NCBI GenBank assembly: GCA_038533155.1
Contig: JBCAZH010000034.1
Coordinates: 1 to 33,389, forward strand
Source: CALBPI01 sp038533155
Lineage (GTDB): Bacteria; Pseudomonadota; Gammaproteobacteria; Steroidobacterales; Woeseiaceae
Length of the DNA: 33,389 nt
Direction: 5' to 3'
A program made the translations under genes and the position numbers. The notes beneath the pieces were generated by a model. It saw only the letters and a list, made by a program, of their open reading frames with translations, did not search any database and was not told the origin of the DNA. Position 1 is the stretch's first letter; each line of letters opens with the position of its first letter. Below are positions 32,481 through 33,389 of this stretch, one piece after another.

Positions 32481-33389
32481 ATGAGTGATGCCTGGGATAT
32501 CGTAAAGACCGCCTTTGCGCGAGCCAGTGAGTTGGACGGAGCGGAGCGCGCGACCTTTCTCGAGGCCTTCAAACAAGAGCATCCCGAACTCTTCGCTCAA
32601 TTGCAGGAACTGCTGTCCGCGGACACCAACGACCAACCCATCCAAGAAAAAATCGCGGAGACCGCACGGTCTCTTGCCGATCAAGCGGACGATCCTTGGG
32701 TTGGTCGAATGATCGGTGTGTGGCAACTGGAACGACGCATTGGTGAGGGTGGCATGGGCGCTGTGTTCCTCGCGAAGCGCGCCGACGAAGCATTCGAACA
32801 AACCGCGGCGTTGAAACTGATGACATCGCGCGTGTTGGGGCGTGAGTCAATTACGCGCTTCCGCGCCGAGCGACAATTCCTCGCGAAATTGAGTCATCCG
32901 AATATCGCGCAGCTATTGGATGGCGGGTCGACGGAAGATGACCAACCTTATCTCGTCATGGAATACATCGATGGCGTGTCGATCGATCGGTACTGCGACG
33001 ACAACCGTTTGTCGATTCGTGATCGCTTGCGTCTGTTTGAAAAGGTGTGCGACACGGTCGACTACGCGCACCGCAATCTGATCGTGCATCGCGACTTGAA
33101 GCCGGGGAACATCTTGGTCGACCGCCGAGGGGAACCGAAACTCTTGGACTTCGGTATCGCGAAGCTGTTGGACACGCAAGACGTCGATCAGACGATGGCG
33201 ATGACGCGTGAGGGCCGACTGCTATTGACGCCGGAGTATGCGAGCCCGGAGCAGGTTCGCGGCGAACCGCCGACGGTTGCGGCCGATGTTTATGCGCTTG
33301 GTGTGCTGCTCTACCGATTGCTGACAGGTTACTCACCGTACGGGGTCACGCGTTTATCGGGCGTTGAACTTGAGAAGGCCATCGTGTCC
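32481..33389 (+). CDS. Ser/Thr protein kinase, 5' part (cut by window end)
   Basis: ATG 32481 after GGAG opens a frame of 303 codons still open at the window end. After about 80 helical residues comes a Hanks-type kinase: Gly loop IGEGGMGAVFLAKR (from residue 87), AALKLM with the ATP-binding Lys, hinge YLVMEYIDG, catalytic HRDLKPGNIL (Asp205), DFGIAKL and LTPEYASPEQV. All catalytic residues are present. Kinases with this N-terminal lead often continue into a membrane segment and TPR repeats, which cannot be seen here. Confidence 0.93.
   Translation, partial: MSDAWDIVKTAFARASELDGAERATFLEAFKQEHPELFAQLQELLSADTNDQPIQEKIAETARSLADQADDPWVGRMIGVWQLERRIGEGGMGAVFLAKRADEAFEQTAALKLMTSRVLGRESITRFRAERQFLAKLSHPNIAQLLDGGSTEDDQPYLVMEYIDGVSIDRYCDDNRLSIRDRLRLFEKVCDTVDYAHRNLIVHRDLKPGNILVDRRGEPKLLDFGIAKLLDTQDVDQTMAMTREGRLLLTPEYASPEQVRGEPPTVAADVYALGVLLYRLLTGYSPYGVTRLSGVELEKAIVS

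Overview
The window (about 57% G+C by eye) looks like the chromosome of a Gram-negative, probably marine, gammaproteobacterium. Signs are lipoprotein signal peptides with lipoboxes, a C-terminal outer-membrane beta-barrel ending in Phe, LacI/LysR/TetR regulators of proteobacterial type, and a Ser/Thr kinase of the kind common in Xanthomonadales/Woeseia-like genomes. The taxon is inferred from style, not from a marker gene. A run of 100 N flanked by an exact 55-bp duplication shows that this is a draft assembly.

Positions 1-22400 form one locus for beta-1,3-glucan (laminarin-type) use. Three near-identical LacI-type operators (73-90, 4708-4725, 22369-22386) head three transcription units. Unit 1 (+): GH3 beta-glucosidase, GH17 lipoprotein, LysR regulator, closed by an intrinsic terminator at 4305-4329. 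Unit 2 (+): GH16 laminarinase lipoprotein, a lipoprotein of ten repeated jelly-roll-like modules (about 1717 aa), a TIM-barrel glycosidase fused to an outer-membrane beta-barrel, an unknown lipoprotein, and a second TIM-barrel glycosidase with a C-terminal binding-type module. Unit 3 (-): a roughly 1155-aa clan GH-Q (GH149-like) beta-1,3-glucan phosphorylase, a signal-less GH17, and the LacI regulator itself.

The implied division of labour is as follows. The repeat lipoprotein and GH16/GH17 lipoproteins capture and cut glucan at the cell surface. The hydrolase-barrel fusion may trim and admit oligosaccharides. Cytoplasmic GH17, GH149-like phosphorylase and GH3 finish them to glucose and glucose-1-phosphate. 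No TonB receptor, SusD-like protein or inner-membrane sugar transporter is present here, so the fused barrel is the only candidate entry route in view.

From 22500 on the content is unrelated accessory and housekeeping material: an EAL-domain protein (divergent from unit 3), an ArsN2-like acetyltransferase, a TerB-like membrane protein, an enoyl-CoA hydratase divergent from a TetR regulator with two perfect operator palindromes between them, two small unknown or NTF2-like proteins, the assembly gap, a serine beta-lactamase-family hydrolase, thiopurine methyltransferase, a SMI1/KNR4 protein overlapping a periplasmic DsrE-like protein, a small membrane protein overlapping a methyltransferase, and the 5' part of a Ser/Thr kinase cut by the window end.

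Positions 1-72 hold no gene I can support.
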